Positions 53,266 to 63,907 of a stretch of DNA of 64,000 nucleotides are shown piece by piece. This DNA comes from Antedon bifida (lineage: Eukaryota; Echinodermata; Crinoidea; Comatulida; Antedonidae), in the NCBI GenBank assembly GCA_963402885.1, contig OY727097.1:4588001-4652000 (forward strand), written 5' to 3'. Position 1 is the first letter of the stretch; the number at the start of each line of letters is the position of its first letter. The notes beneath the pieces are model-generated. The model did not search any database and was not told the DNA's origin. It was given only the letters and a program-made list of their open reading frames with translations. The position numbers and the translations under genes were made by a program.

Positions 53266-53756
53266 AAACAATTAACGCTATTAATACGGACCGTAGAGTA
53301 TTTGGAAATGCCTATAGAAAAATAAATATTAATTTACAGCCCTGGTATCAAACGCGAGGAGAGTGTTTCATAAAATTAATAAACTAATTTAATTTAGAGT
53401 AGGTTTATACTATAGGCCTATAAAAATCACAATCCAGTTACCATGCTTTAAAAAGCCAAAAATAATTGATAATATCACATATCACATTCTAAATTTGCAA
53501 TAAAATTCCACACATAACTGTTGAATGAATGAACGAAATGTGACCCATCTAAAGTTGTGTGCAAAATAATTTGTCACGCGCTATGGGCTATATTAGACTG
53601 ATATCAGAGTCGATGAGTACATTAAAGTCTACTATAACTGATAACAGTATACGCCTACAAGTGGAGCTGGACGTAAGTAAACGGTTTTTTTTTAGTTCTC
53701 AAATACGTGAAAGAAACATAAAATGGAAGTGATCCACCGTAGTATATAGCTTTTGT

Positions 53757-53903
53757 AAAGCTTGGTTCCAACTAGGACACAACGCAATGACGTAAGCCGA
53801 CGATTCATAAGCGAGAGTTCGAATAATCCATTGCTTTTGATTGGTCAATTCGCCTGCGTTGCGTCTTACGTCCTTGCGTTGTGTCCTAGTGGGAACCAAG
53901 CTT
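53757..53903. mobile_element. MITE-2 short type (A)
   Basis: Same TIRs; short palindromic interior with TTGATTGGTCAATTCG. Confidence 0.85.
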
Positions 53904-54049
53904 AAACGCACCCTGCTACTATCACTATTGTCATTAGGCCTATGTAGAAGGTATTGCGTTTGAACATAAACATAGGTCGTATTATGATTATTAGCAACAC
54001 CCGATTTCCGTACACGTACTTTTGACTTCGCGTTTGCGGGGATCATATA

Positions 54050-54172
54050 ATGCTTGGCTCCCAGAGACGCATCACAAGCGATGGATTCCAACTGTCGCTT
54101 CCTTGTCATTGGTTAACCACGCTTGCGTTCCGTTTACGTCTTTGCGTTATGTCCTAGTGGTAACCAAGCTTA
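54050..54172. mobile_element. MITE-2 short type (A), abutting a type B
   Basis: Left end degraded, right end GTGGTAACCAAGCTT runs directly into the next element. Confidence 0.8.
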
Positions 54173-54395
54173 AAGCTTGGTTCCCACTAGGACGTAACGT
54201 AGCACAACCTTCGCAACGTAAGAAAATGCCCTTCCAATAATTGTGTTTGTCCCCGCCTGTGTGAAATCAAACCTGCGATGTTTGCAGCACAGTTGTTGCG
54301 TCGTCGGTTCCCACTTGTGATTACGCAATACAGCACTTTGCGTCAATACGTCGTAGCGCTGCGTTACGTTGCGTCGCTAGTGGGAACCAAGCTTT
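54172..54395. mobile_element. MITE-2 long type (B), abutting a type A
   Basis: Full type B element; the junction with its neighbour reads ACCAAGCTTAAAGCTTGGTT. Confidence 0.87.
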
Positions 54396-55288
54396 ACTCT
54401 TCACGGTAAGTTCACATCAGAAGTTACTTTGACCTGTGGGACGCGTTTATCTCGCATCTTCTCCTGATTACAACTGCAAAATTGTGGTAGAGTAGTAGGT
54501 CTACTGTTTTCTTAAAATTAAAGACCGCCAGGCCTGCTGATCGGTTCGATTTTATAAATAATATGGACCATTTTTCATTTAGCTTGTTGCACCTCCACTG
54601 CATGATGCGCGTTAGGCTTACATAGTTGTTCTCTTCTATTGGCCATTAATCATTAATTACTGGAATATAGCATGCACCTTTTTTCTATTGTATCAGGTTA
54701 TTAGCGATAGGCAAGGTAGCATACTTTAGCTACCTGGTTACCGGTTCAACTAAACGTGATAGCTAGAATAGTATTGATAAGGAACTTGTATAATCCAAGG
54801 AAAAAATAACACAAAAACAGAACATTTGTAAAGAACAATCAGACAAGGACTAGTAATCTCCGCTGTTCTATCTCTTTGTAACGGCGTTACACAACCCGTG
54901 TACATAACAGAAACATGATACAACGCGTGGTATCGATTCTATATTTGCCAACAAACTTTAAGTGTTTACTTAATTCAAAAGTTAATAAACTGGGTTTCGA
55001 ATACCAAATTATCTTGGTAGCGTGTGTTCGAGTATGGAATGTAGTATTTAATATCTCTAAAATTCTTCAGAGTTATATTAGTTTAGTACAAGGGATAAAA
55101 ACATTCATCGTAAACTCCGGAATGAGTGTGATACCGTACATAACCATATAGATGAGGGTTATAGCAAGTCCCGCTGTGTGACAAGGCATATCACGAGCCT
55201 AGCAATTGAATTCAGTATAAATATTTGCTTTTGAATTAAAATATATTTAGCCTTTAGTATTATTAAGCATATCGATTTTCATTGCAAG

Positions 55289-55405
55289 AATATAGGCTGA
55301 GAGAACAGGGTGACCTGTGGATGGATGAAGCAATATTCGACGCCGGGGCGTACAGGGCTCATTTCAGACGATGGTGGCAAGAAGGGCGTGGTCAAAGAGA
55401 GGGAT
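55289..55405 (+). CDS. CNBD2-like exon a
   Basis: 117 nt, phase 1 to 1, acceptor TTTTCATTGCAAG, donor GTGAGT. Encodes YRLREQGDLWMDEAIFDAGA then YRAHFRRWWQEGRGQREG. Coding-like and GC-richer than its flanks; an internal ATG at 55321 has a poor context. Confidence 0.7.
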
Positions 55406-58400
55406 GTGAGTATTTGCTCTTATATCCCGTAGCTGGTCACAGACATTGCCTAAAGCTCTGTGTACACTAACAAACTAGTTTGACAAAAAAGTGTATTGTG
55501 CCCAAATATGATATATGCTTAAATATATATATAATATATTTTTGTGTCACATAAAGTTTGATAGACTAGGAGGCTTAAATGATCGAAGTACGAGAGGTGA
55601 GCTTATACCCGTTCCCCCAGATGAAAATTCAATACGGTAACTTTCCTACAACAGCATACGGGACTTTGCATTTAATATGAATTTTCTATGGTGATACATC
55701 GCACACTTGTACTATATAGGTAATATGCAATAAACGAGAAATTAGCTAGTATCACCTAAGTTGTCTGTAGTTCGGCAGGTGTAGATGGATATCATTTCGG
55801 TGGAGTTACATTTCCTCAGTCCAATTAAAACAATCACTGCTTTAATTTCCGCGCCAAATCAAGCGATCATTTAGGACAAAGCGGTCGAATGTATCTTCTC
55901 CTGTAAAAAAAAATTCTCTGACAAGTAGATCGAACATTTCCGTTCCATATGCGCAATGATATTTTAAGTTCGTGAACTACCGTATATGATATTATAGAGT
56001 AGAGAATATCTCTATGATGCTAGCAGTGATGTAGTAGGCAGTCTACGCCGAGTGGAATCGTAACGTTCCAACTGTATTCATCTCCCAATGTGCTGCCTGC
56101 AGATATAGGCCTACAGAAATAGAGAAAAAATCTCCATTAATTAGGACGCTACTCGTCCAGCAAGGGAAACACTAGACTTGCCCCAAGTCTGTAGTACACG
56201 TATGAAACGCCATATGTGCCAAAACTCCGTATGGAACCCAGACTAGGGAAACACAACCAAACATTTTTTTTTCACGTCCACAATCTTGAAACTCTAAAAT
56301 AAAGATGCTTCTAGTATAGCTATAATGTTTATCGATAACTTTATAATTAATACATATTTTATTTGACTTCAAACACAAATGTCATACGCACTAAAAAAAA
56401 TGACAGAAAAGTATAGTTTTCTTCTTAAAAATCGATCAGGACCCAGCTGATATGTCAAACGATCGTCTGCAATTGACTAAATTAATTCGTCATTACAGTT
56501 CGTGACGTCATCGCCCAACATTATTTGTATAAAAATGATCATTGAATGTGTTTCAATCATAGTCAAACCGTTTATATTAAATCAATGCTACTGATTATTC
56601 CGTGACCAACTTTATGTTAATAGGTTGTGACGTATTGATTTTCTGTGTTGTCGTCAAATTGCTTTAAACAGACGATAATTAAAAGAGCGCGAATACGACT
56701 TTACAACTTGATATTAGCACGCGTAACATAACGCCCACTGACGTCACGAATGTTTGAACAGGACAGATTCGTGAAAACAATTCAGTTATTATTCAAATGT
56801 AATTCATTAGCTTATTCAATGGAATTAATATCGAAGATCAGTTACAGAATTGCCTTACAACGAATAGGACGTCAGTACTTCTGTGCAACGCAATTCAATT
56901 GTGAAATACCACTGCTTCATTTCGCTTTTTACTGACAAAAATCGTTGCTTTAACCGGTGTTCGTTTCGTCTTTTTCTTCTTTTATGTCAAATTACCGATA
57001 GGAAACGATAAGAAACGCTTTCCGGACGTTTTGAAACGATTGAAACTAAAAGCAATTGAACTACGACACCCGACGCAAGCACAATATAGAGAATTATAAC
57101 GGCTTTTAAGAAAAAGTACAGTTTTATATTTTTTTGGAACGTCTACGTTGTTCAATACTTATACAGCATCGTTTTGTATCTAATGTGTAAAAGCAGATAT
57201 TCGAATAGTAGGCCTACATCAGTTGCGAATGCTTACATCCGAACTTTGTCATGAAGAAGCACTTACATAATTAGCCTACATCTAAGTCTATAATCAAATA
57301 AGATGAGAATTAACGTTGAGAAGATGGACAATTTAATGGAAATTATAAAACGAAGCTAACGATTTAAAACGTCATCGTCGAAATCGTTTTCTCTTTATTC
57401 AAGCAACATGGATAACTCTATAAACATTTTAACCCGAATATCTAACGGATATTCTTCGAGTTCTGGTTTGTAAATTGTTTTTTTTTGTTTTGTTTTTGCG
57501 TCAATTATCGAAAGAGGTAATTTACAAAAAAAGATGGAAAGTCGCGGATTTGTATTTTGTTTTTTGCGCATCTTTGTATGTGAAAATAGAATAGATAGAA
57601 TTATCACATTTTCTCCAATTATTTTAGATGACGATGCCATGGAAACCATAGAAAAGCGGCTGATGGAGGTGACCGATATGGTAACACCAAAAAAGAGTGT
57701 TGAAAATGCAATGGAAAGAATGGGTAGTCCAATGCGAGAAAAAGTCAGGGTAAGTATAGTGTAGCACTACTAATAGTTTTGGCTTTGCATTCTTCAAATC
57801 TCTCCTCCCAAAATCACCTAAGCAAAATGTTCGTTTCGTAAGCCTAAATATTCGTTTCGTAGGCCTACTATTTATACACTATTATTAAAGCTTGGTTACC
57901 ACTAGGACGCAACGCAAGGACGTAAGCGCAACGCAACCGAATTGACCAATGACAAGCGACTGTTCGGATAATCTATCGCTTGTGATTGGTCAAGTTACTT
58001 ACGTTTCGCTTACGTCCTAGTTGGAATCAAGCTTAACCAATAGGGTCGGTATTGTTGATGTAGTAACGGTACTGTGTCGTACTGAGCAACAGGGTTCAGG
58101 TCTACGTCTCTGCGCAGGTGCATTCCTCCGAAACGCATGTATCAGTACCTCTGATAACCTCTATAAAGCACTGTCTACACTATCAAACAAGTTTGACAAA
58201 AAAGTGTGATGTACCCAAATACGGTAGTGATATGCCCAAATATGGTAGTGATATGACATCATCATGTCCATATATGGCCACATCCTAAAACCAATGCATT
58301 GATTAAATCATTCTTGTGTGACAGGTGATAGTGCTCAAAAACACACTTCACTACAAATGTCTTAAAAGTGCAGGTTAAGCTATAATGCTAACTAACTCAT

Positions 58401-61400
58401 GGTTAATTTCAATTACAACCAAAAACACCTGCTGATGGTTATTATTACTCCATAATGGATGTGAAACATGAATCTTGTCCTTCTGTATCTTCTAGGAGTT
58501 CTGTACCATCACACCTGATACTTTCAAACGTATCCGGAGCAGACAAAGGAAGGTTAGAATTTCGATTTAGCCCCGTGTCATTTATATTGATTGAGATCTT
58601 CTTCTTATTAAGTTTCCGCCTTCAACAAGCTGAAGATTTTGCAACTATGCCTACTATGATGCCTACTATAAAGAAGGCCTACTTTAAAGTAGTGACTGTA
58701 TCTACAGTGGTAACCCCCTACTCGTCTCGAAAGATGTACTACTGTATGAGTGCCATGTGTGTACACTGGACCTATCGTTTATAGTCCTTATCCGAGAAGA
58801 CTCGTTCTACCACCAGAACCACGGAACTGAGCAGCCTCGAACCCTTGCCGATGTTATGACTATGGATTACGGTTCCACTGTCTTAACCACTTGGTCACTC
58901 ACTCCCCCTCAAATAAATAAAACAGAGAACTATCGGAAAGGGACGAATAATTGAAAGCATTTTAATGGATAGAGTAAAAGAAAATGTTAAAACAAAATGA
59001 ATGAGAAAGCACACTCATAAACAGTAAATCCTATTCAGGGGACACTTTCATTATAACGTCCCGAATGTGTCAAAAACGATTTTAAGCTTATGCTAATGAG
59101 AGTACCAACTACCGCCAGATTTGCTGATGTCTTCAGCAACTTTTGTCAGCACTGACAGTACATAATTCAGTACACGTAATATAATGTAGCAACTTTAACA
59201 TTTCAAATAACTTTATTTTATAACTTTATTTATTTTTTCTATCTTTTTAGCATCGAAAAGCGTTACTTCGTTTTCGTTCAGCCACATGTCTTGTAATCAT
59301 CTTAACAAGAGCGTTTAGGATGAGAAAAAAGTGGGTACTTATTTTCCTTGTTACTTCTAATCTATGAACTTAGTTTCCCGTTTTAAAAACAGCCTTAACT
59401 TGTGTCTTTATACATCTTTGATAGGTATTTCAATACGAAGAAGAAAGCGAGTCGAACCAACGGGGAAGGTGGCAACAGAAGCGAGACGTTTGCCACCAAC
59501 TTGCAGACGGTAAGGTCTGCCAACTTCAAAAGTAGTGTACGTTGTTTTTTCTTGTTATTATGTATCAAAATGTAGAGTATGACGCCGTCGAAATTAAAAA
59601 GACGTAGCCTGTCGCATTCTGAAAGTGCTCGTAAAGCTTGGTTTCCACTAGGACGCAACGCAAGAACGTAATCAAAAAGTGATTTGACCAATCACAAGCG
59701 ATGGATTATTCCAACTGTCGCTTGTCATTGGCCAACTCGCTTGCGTTGCGACTACGTCCTTGCGTTGTGTCCTAGTGGGAACCAAGCTTAAAGCTTGGTT
59801 CCCACTAGCAACGCAACGTAACGCAACGTAAGAAAATGCCCTTCCAATAATTGTGTTTGCCCCCGCCTGCGTGAAATCAAACCTGCGATGTTTGCAGCAC
59901 TGTTGCGTCGTAGCGTTGCGTGGGAACCACGCTTTAGACCATTGTACAACGTATCTCGAACTATCATTTTATGACATGGCTAAATATTCTTCTAACCTAT
60001 AAATTAAAATGTTTATTGACAAATTCTTTGTTTAGGTTGCCTTGGAATTACAACTATATTTAACAAATTTACCGGAACATAGAAAGGAAAAAGAAATAAG
60101 AAAAGTGAGTAGGCCTATCTTATTTATAATTACCTGTATAAAGGTATATATAACTAGAACGTCTAAGACCGTATTTCATTGCACTGATGATGTTGTTCGG
60201 TGTAAAAACGAAACATGTTTGCAAAAAATTGTTTTTTATCAAGCTCAAGTTTATTTTAATTTTATTATGCTGTCGGAAGTTCAGTTCACGAAAGTTGAAA
60301 AAAGTTGAAAAAGCTCTCGGAAAACTCCGTAAAAGCAGCAGCTGATATAAACTACTTAAATGAATTATTTATAATTAATAATTATCATCGACAAATGACG
60401 TAATGCATAATTTACATAAGTCGTAGGTTAACGAAAAGCTCCCGATTACCATAATAATGTTATTCTTTATTGACGATGTGTTTTATTAGTTTAATAACAA
60501 ATTTGATATGCATTTCAGATAATTTACTATCTACGAGCAACAAAAGCGTTCACTATGTTCTCGAGTAGAGTCGAGGAAGACCTCGCGCGTCACATTGGTT
60601 ACGATTGCTATGACGACGGTCGAATCATAGCATTTCAAGGGAGGGTACCAGATAGATTTTATTACGTCATATCCGGAAGAGGTAAGTGACAAAAAATACC
60701 AATAACTACCCTCATCCACACTATCCTAGACCTCCTCCTTTGGAACACTCCTATTAAGGGACACTCTCCCGTAAAACGAACGAACTTTGTTAACAGTACG
60801 GCCAAACCAACCCCTATTAAAGAGGACACTTTGTTTTGGGGTCCTGAAGGTGTCCCCTTAAAAGTGGTTCTACTATATTGTTATTATTGGAAAACGATAC
60901 CATCTGACACTAAATTGGTGTTTTTATTTCTAAACCTGATATGAAAGGATTTCGTCTGAGAAGGAAACTATTCCCTAAATCATAGAGATATTATAATATT
61001 ATAATATCTCTATGCCTAAATATATGTTTTACTTACGTACGCAGTGACGTAATTGATTTGATTTCATGTTTGTTGATTAAAATCAAGTGTACTTATGAAT
61101 AATGAAAACATTCATTCTATTTGTATTTACTCGTTAAATGTCATTAAATTGGAAAATCGATATCTATGGTTGAGTAGGCAGGTAGGCGTACTCTCCTACT
61201 CAAGTATTTTTCTAAATAAATTCTACCGACCGATAATTGAAATTAATTGCCTATTGATTATTCTCTTGACTTCGTATGATTCATGTGTCAATACATTTGA
61301 TTGTACACTTTGATGTTTATCGTTGACATAATAAATTCATAGTCTACACTATCAAACTAGTTCGACAAAAAAAAGTGCGGTGTGCCCAAATATGGTAGTG

Positions 61401-63907
61401 ATATGCTCAAATATGGTAGTGATATATGCCCACATATGGTAGTGATACAATATCATCATGTCCATATATATTATTACAGATTTTTTTTCGGATAAAGTTT
61501 GATAGTGTAGACAGAGCTTTAGGTTTCTAGTGTATGGAAATTGCGGAAAGGTTAGGAGTGAGGTCACAAACAAGCAAGGGAGTGACGGTGCACGGATGGC
61601 AGTAGTTCAGAAGTACATGCACAATTTTGGGGATAGGGTGGGGGATCAACTCAACCTCTTTATTCATCTCATCAAAACAATACACAAAAGAAAGAAGGAT
61701 TAACACATTTAAAGAAGATGAAAGGGATCTTCAATAAACTCCAGGGGGATTGTGATAGGAGGCCCACTAAAAACTAGTTACATTAGGATTACTGTAATAA
61801 ATACATTTAAAAAAAACCCGTATATACGAAGAGAGTAAGAGATAGAAAGTATAGGCCTAGTAATGATAATCAATAACCTGGTAAATGTACTTAAATGTTA
61901 TAATATGTATTATTTGCTATTATTGTACTTGGGCCAGTGGCCTACATACCATTGAATAAATAATGAATGAATGAAATAAATTTAATGCTTAAACATTTTC
62001 TTTTCGTAGTGCAACTTATTCATCAATATAAATTACAAAGCGGGGTGATCAACAAAGTGATGGCAACCTTACGTAAAGGCAGCTGTACAGATGTAAGTCA
62101 ACTTGTACGATTTAATAACCCCCACAATAATAATGGTATGGTCTTCTCTAAGATTAATAATACGATTTCTTAAAATTCATAGCATTTCAGTAGACCTACA
62201 GTTTTTTAACAGACCGATTAATCTTTAATTACAGTAGTAGAGCCCATCATTTGGGACACTCCTCCTATTAAGGGAACATTTTTACACCAAAACTGTTGAA
62301 TAAATTATTTGTTACGTTAATTTAAAAGGGAGAAGAACTTGAACACCAATGGCTCCGACAATGCAGTCTTGTTTGTAAAGGCATGGTTGAAGTTCTGGTG
62401 CTTGAGAAACAAGATTATTTCGAATTAAGAAATACAATATTAGGGCCACCGATAGAATTCTTACGGTAAGGCTAAAATTTTACCACCCAAATTACTCCTA
62501 AAATTGGATTGCTATTTTTTTGTGTTTAGTACAGCACGTTGCACAACTAAAATCAGCCTTTATTACTGGATAGGTAAACACGATATGTTTGTACTGTACC
62601 TTATTTCTTTTCTAGATCCGTAGATTTATTTAAAGATTTTCCAATTGAAATTTTTCATGAGCACCCAGAAGCGATACAATATAAGTATTACAGGTAGGTA
62701 AAACATCTCATACAACCCATACGTTTATGTTTATATAAATATATTCTTAACGATTTCACCAAATATTGAAAAAACTTAATTTTTCATCATATACAAATTA
62801 CATTTTTTTTAGTCCTGATAAACTGATTGTGGATGATACCAATCAAACCAGAGACGTATTTATTGTAAAATCCGTAAGTAGAAATAACATTACTTTCGGT
62901 TATTCATTCAGTCGGTCTGTTTGTTAGTGCATCATTATCTCTATTACAGTGCAGTATACATAACTTTTTTGTATCTATCATATTTTTCTATCACCACAAT
63001 GGGGTATTTCCGAGGATCACAATGGGGTCTTTCCGAGGATCACAATATGGGGTCTTTCCGAGGATCACAATGGGGTCTTTCCGAGGATCACAATATGGGG
63101 TCTTTCCAAGGATCACAATGGGTCTTTCGAGGATCACAATGGGATCTTTCCGAGGATCACAATGGGATCTTTCCGAGGATCACAATGGGGTTTTTCCGAG
63201 GATCACAATATGGGGTATTTCCGAGGATCACAATATGGGGTCTTTCCGAGGATCACAATGGGATCTTTCCGAGGATCACAATGGGGTCTTTCCGAGGATC
63301 ACAATGGGGTCTTTCCGAGAATCACAATGGGGGCTTTCCGAGGATCACAATCGGGTCTTTCCGAGGATCACAATCGGGTCTTTTCGGGGATCCCAATCGG
63401 GTCTTTTTTATCCACATAATATTTTGTTTCTCTTAGGGCTCCTGTAAATGCATACGAAAACAATGGGTGACGGATGTGTCCAAAGACAGACGATGTAACA
63501 GCAGACAGGGCATCAACAAGTTGGGATATGTCAAGACATCTTCTCACGCAGATGGTAAACATTGATCATTCAAATCTAGAAATAATATTCCTAAATTGAG
63601 TGGCCAAATAAGACATAGCTATCACACATTCTAACCCTAAATAAGAACTGTTATAGACAAAGACAAATTACTGCAGTTAAAATAAATGAATGTCATACAT
63701 CCTATCTTGGAATATATAATAACATCTCTGACTCACGAGCCCTACTGAGTTTCTCTTCTAAGCATCCAGGTAAGTAGCTGTGTGTTCGTGAGGTCTGTAA
63801 ATTTCAAGAGTTTTGGTAACGTTTTGATTTTTTGTTTTGCAGCAATGCTAGGAACAAGTTGGAAGAAAATGGTTCTCAGCGGTCAGACGAACTTTGTTCT
63901 GCCTCAG
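55289..63907 (+). CDS. CNBD2-like: CNBD2-like cyclic-nucleotide-binding protein, partial gene
   Basis: Fourteen phase-matched exons encode about 410 residues. An N-terminal charged region is followed by a first cyclic-nucleotide-binding fold (YYLRATKAFTMFSSRVEEDL, AFQGRVPDRFYYVISGRG, LRKGSCTDGEELEHQWLRQC, VLVLEKQDYFEL). A second fold-like segment follows (SVDLFKDFPIEIFHEHPEAI, RDVFIVKSGSCKCIRK). The layout fits cyclic nucleotide-binding domain-containing protein 2, which in mammals is a cAMP-binding testis protein needed for sperm flagella. The phosphate-binding cassette keeps Gly-Glu and Arg but is otherwise divergent. The first exon enters in phase 1, so the start codon lies upstream and unseen unless ATG at 55321 is used. 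The gene continues past the right edge. Confidence 0.85.
55452..55577. mobile_element. MITE-1 copy 17
   Basis: 46 bp downstream of CNBD2-like exon a. Central part degenerated into TATATA repeats. Confidence 0.8.
57628..57749 (+). CDS. CNBD2-like exon b
   Basis: 122 nt, phase 1 to 0, acceptor TTATTTTAG, donor GTAAGT. Contains DDAMETIEKRLMEVTDMVTP and ends SPMREKVR. Charged and helical, before the cyclic-nucleotide-binding region. Confidence 0.8.
57887..58034. mobile_element. MITE-2 short type (A)
   Basis: TIR AAAGCTTGGTTACCACTAG; interior ACCAATGACAAGCGA / TCGCTTGTGATTGGT. Confidence 0.86.
58165..58287. mobile_element. MITE-1 copy 18, right end lost
   Basis: Left TIR and two internal units, ending after CATATATGGCCACATCC. 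Confidence 0.82.
58496..58552 (+). CDS. CNBD2-like exon c
   Basis: 57 nt in phase 0, acceptor TGTATCTTCTAG, donor GTTAGA. Encodes EFCTITPDTFKRIRSRQRK. Frame and basic character fit both neighbours; the donor is weak. Confidence 0.62.
58750..58908 (-). mobile_element. tRNA-Ser-derived SINE, shorter copy
   Basis: Same head (GGGTTCGAGGC B box) and first body part as the 26.9-kb copy; the 3' part is missing. Confidence 0.7.
59251..59330 (+). CDS. CNBD2-like exon d
   Basis: 80 nt, phase 0 to 2, acceptor ATCTTTTTAG, donor GTGGGT. Encodes HRKALLRFRSATCLVIILTR then AFRMRK, a basic/hydrophobic helix typical of the segment before the binding fold. Confidence 0.8.
59425..59509 (+). CDS. CNBD2-like exon e
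   Basis: 85 nt, phase 2 to 0, acceptor TTTGATAG, donor GTAAGG. Encodes YFNTKKKASRTNGEGGNRSE then TFATNLQT; polar and probably flexible. Confidence 0.72.
59633..59790. mobile_element. MITE-2 short type (A), abutting a type B
   Basis: Intact ends; right end merges with the next element through the same junction as at 54172. Confidence 0.87.
59790..59935. mobile_element. MITE-2 type B, internally shortened
   Basis: Type B sequence from AGAAAATGCCCTTCCAATA to TTTGCAGCACTGTTGCG, then the right TIR; lacks the CAATACAGCACTTTGCG part seen in other B copies. Confidence 0.85.
60036..60104 (+). CDS. CNBD2-like exon f
   Basis: 69 nt in phase 0, acceptor CTTTGTTTAG, donor GTGAGT. Encodes VALELQLYLTNLPEHRKEKE then IRK, a helix leading into the binding fold. 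Confidence 0.82.
60519..60681 (+). CDS. CNBD2-like exon g (cNMP-binding fold)
   Basis: 163 nt, phase 0 to 1, acceptor GCATTTCAG, donor GTAAGT. Contains YLRATKAFTMFSSRVEEDLA and IIAFQGRVPDRFYYVISGR, a classic first half of a cyclic-nucleotide-binding beta-roll. Confidence 0.92.
60793..60877. mobile_element. Short member of the ACAGTAGAACCC family
   Basis: AACCCCTATTAAAGAGGACAC and GTGTCCCCTTAAAAGTGGTT face each other across about 85 bp. Confidence 0.55.
60981..61014. repeat. Perfect 34-bp palindrome
   Basis: CATAGAGATATTATAAT followed by its exact complement, in a CNBD2-like intron. Confidence 0.88.
61341..61521. mobile_element. MITE-1 copy 19
   Basis: Three internal units; left TIR trimmed, right TIR intact. 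In the CNBD2-like intron between exons g and h. Confidence 0.87.
62010..62092 (+). CDS. CNBD2-like exon h (cNMP-binding fold)
   Basis: 83 nt, phase 1 to 0, acceptor TTTTCGTAG, donor GTAAGT. Encodes QLIHQYKLQSGVINKVMATL then RKGSCTD; the end leads into the phosphate-binding cassette. Confidence 0.88.
62329..62465 (+). CDS. CNBD2-like exon i (phosphate-binding cassette)
   Basis: 137 nt, phase 0 to 2, acceptor AATTTAAAAG, donor GTAAGG. Encodes GEELEHQWLRQCSLVCKGMV then EVLVLEKQDYFEL. GE...R is where the sugar/phosphate contacts sit in this fold. Confidence 0.9.
62616..62693 (+). CDS. CNBD2-like exon j
   Basis: 78 nt, phase 2 to 2, acceptor TTCTTTTCTAG, donor GTAGGT. Encodes SVDLFKDFPIEIFHEHPEAI then QYKYY, resembling the start of a second binding fold. 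Confidence 0.9.
62813..62873 (+). CDS. CNBD2-like exon k
   Basis: 61 nt, phase 2 to 0, acceptor TTTTTTTTAG, donor GTAAGT. Encodes PDKLIVDDTNQTRDVFIVKS, like the beta-roll motif of the first fold (DRFYYVISG). Confidence 0.9.
63000..63405. repeat. Minisatellite, CTTTCCGAGGATCACAAT unit
   Basis: About 17 units of 22-25 bp (GGGGT + CTTTCCGAGGATCACAAT, sometimes with an extra AT), filling most of the intron between CNBD2-like exons k and l. Confidence 0.92.
63437..63554 (+). CDS. CNBD2-like exon l
   Basis: 118 nt, phase 0 to 1, acceptor TTTCTCTTAG, donor GTAAAC. Opens GSCKCIRKQWVTDVSKDRRC and ends KTSSHAD. Confidence 0.85.
63843..63907 (+). CDS. CNBD2-like exon m (last visible)
   Basis: 65 nt, phase 1 to 0, acceptor TTTTGCAG, donor GTGAGA. 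Encodes MLGTSWKKMVLSGQTNFVLP then Q. The frame stays open, so the gene continues beyond the window. Confidence 0.85.

Larger units (their letters stand above)
50480..55288. other. Divergent intergenic region
   Basis: Separates the GRAF start codon from the first visible CNBD2-like exon. It must hold the GRAF promoter and probably the CNBD2-like promoter and first exon(s). Contains MITE-2 copies, one MITE-1 and the 51.7-kb repeat. Confidence 0.6.

Noticed and set aside
62921-63447. Three overlapping plus-strand ORFs of 85-171 codons with SFRGSQWG/SEDHNG repeats
   Set aside because: They are translations of one minisatellite lying inside a CNBD2-like intron; flanking exons splice around it.
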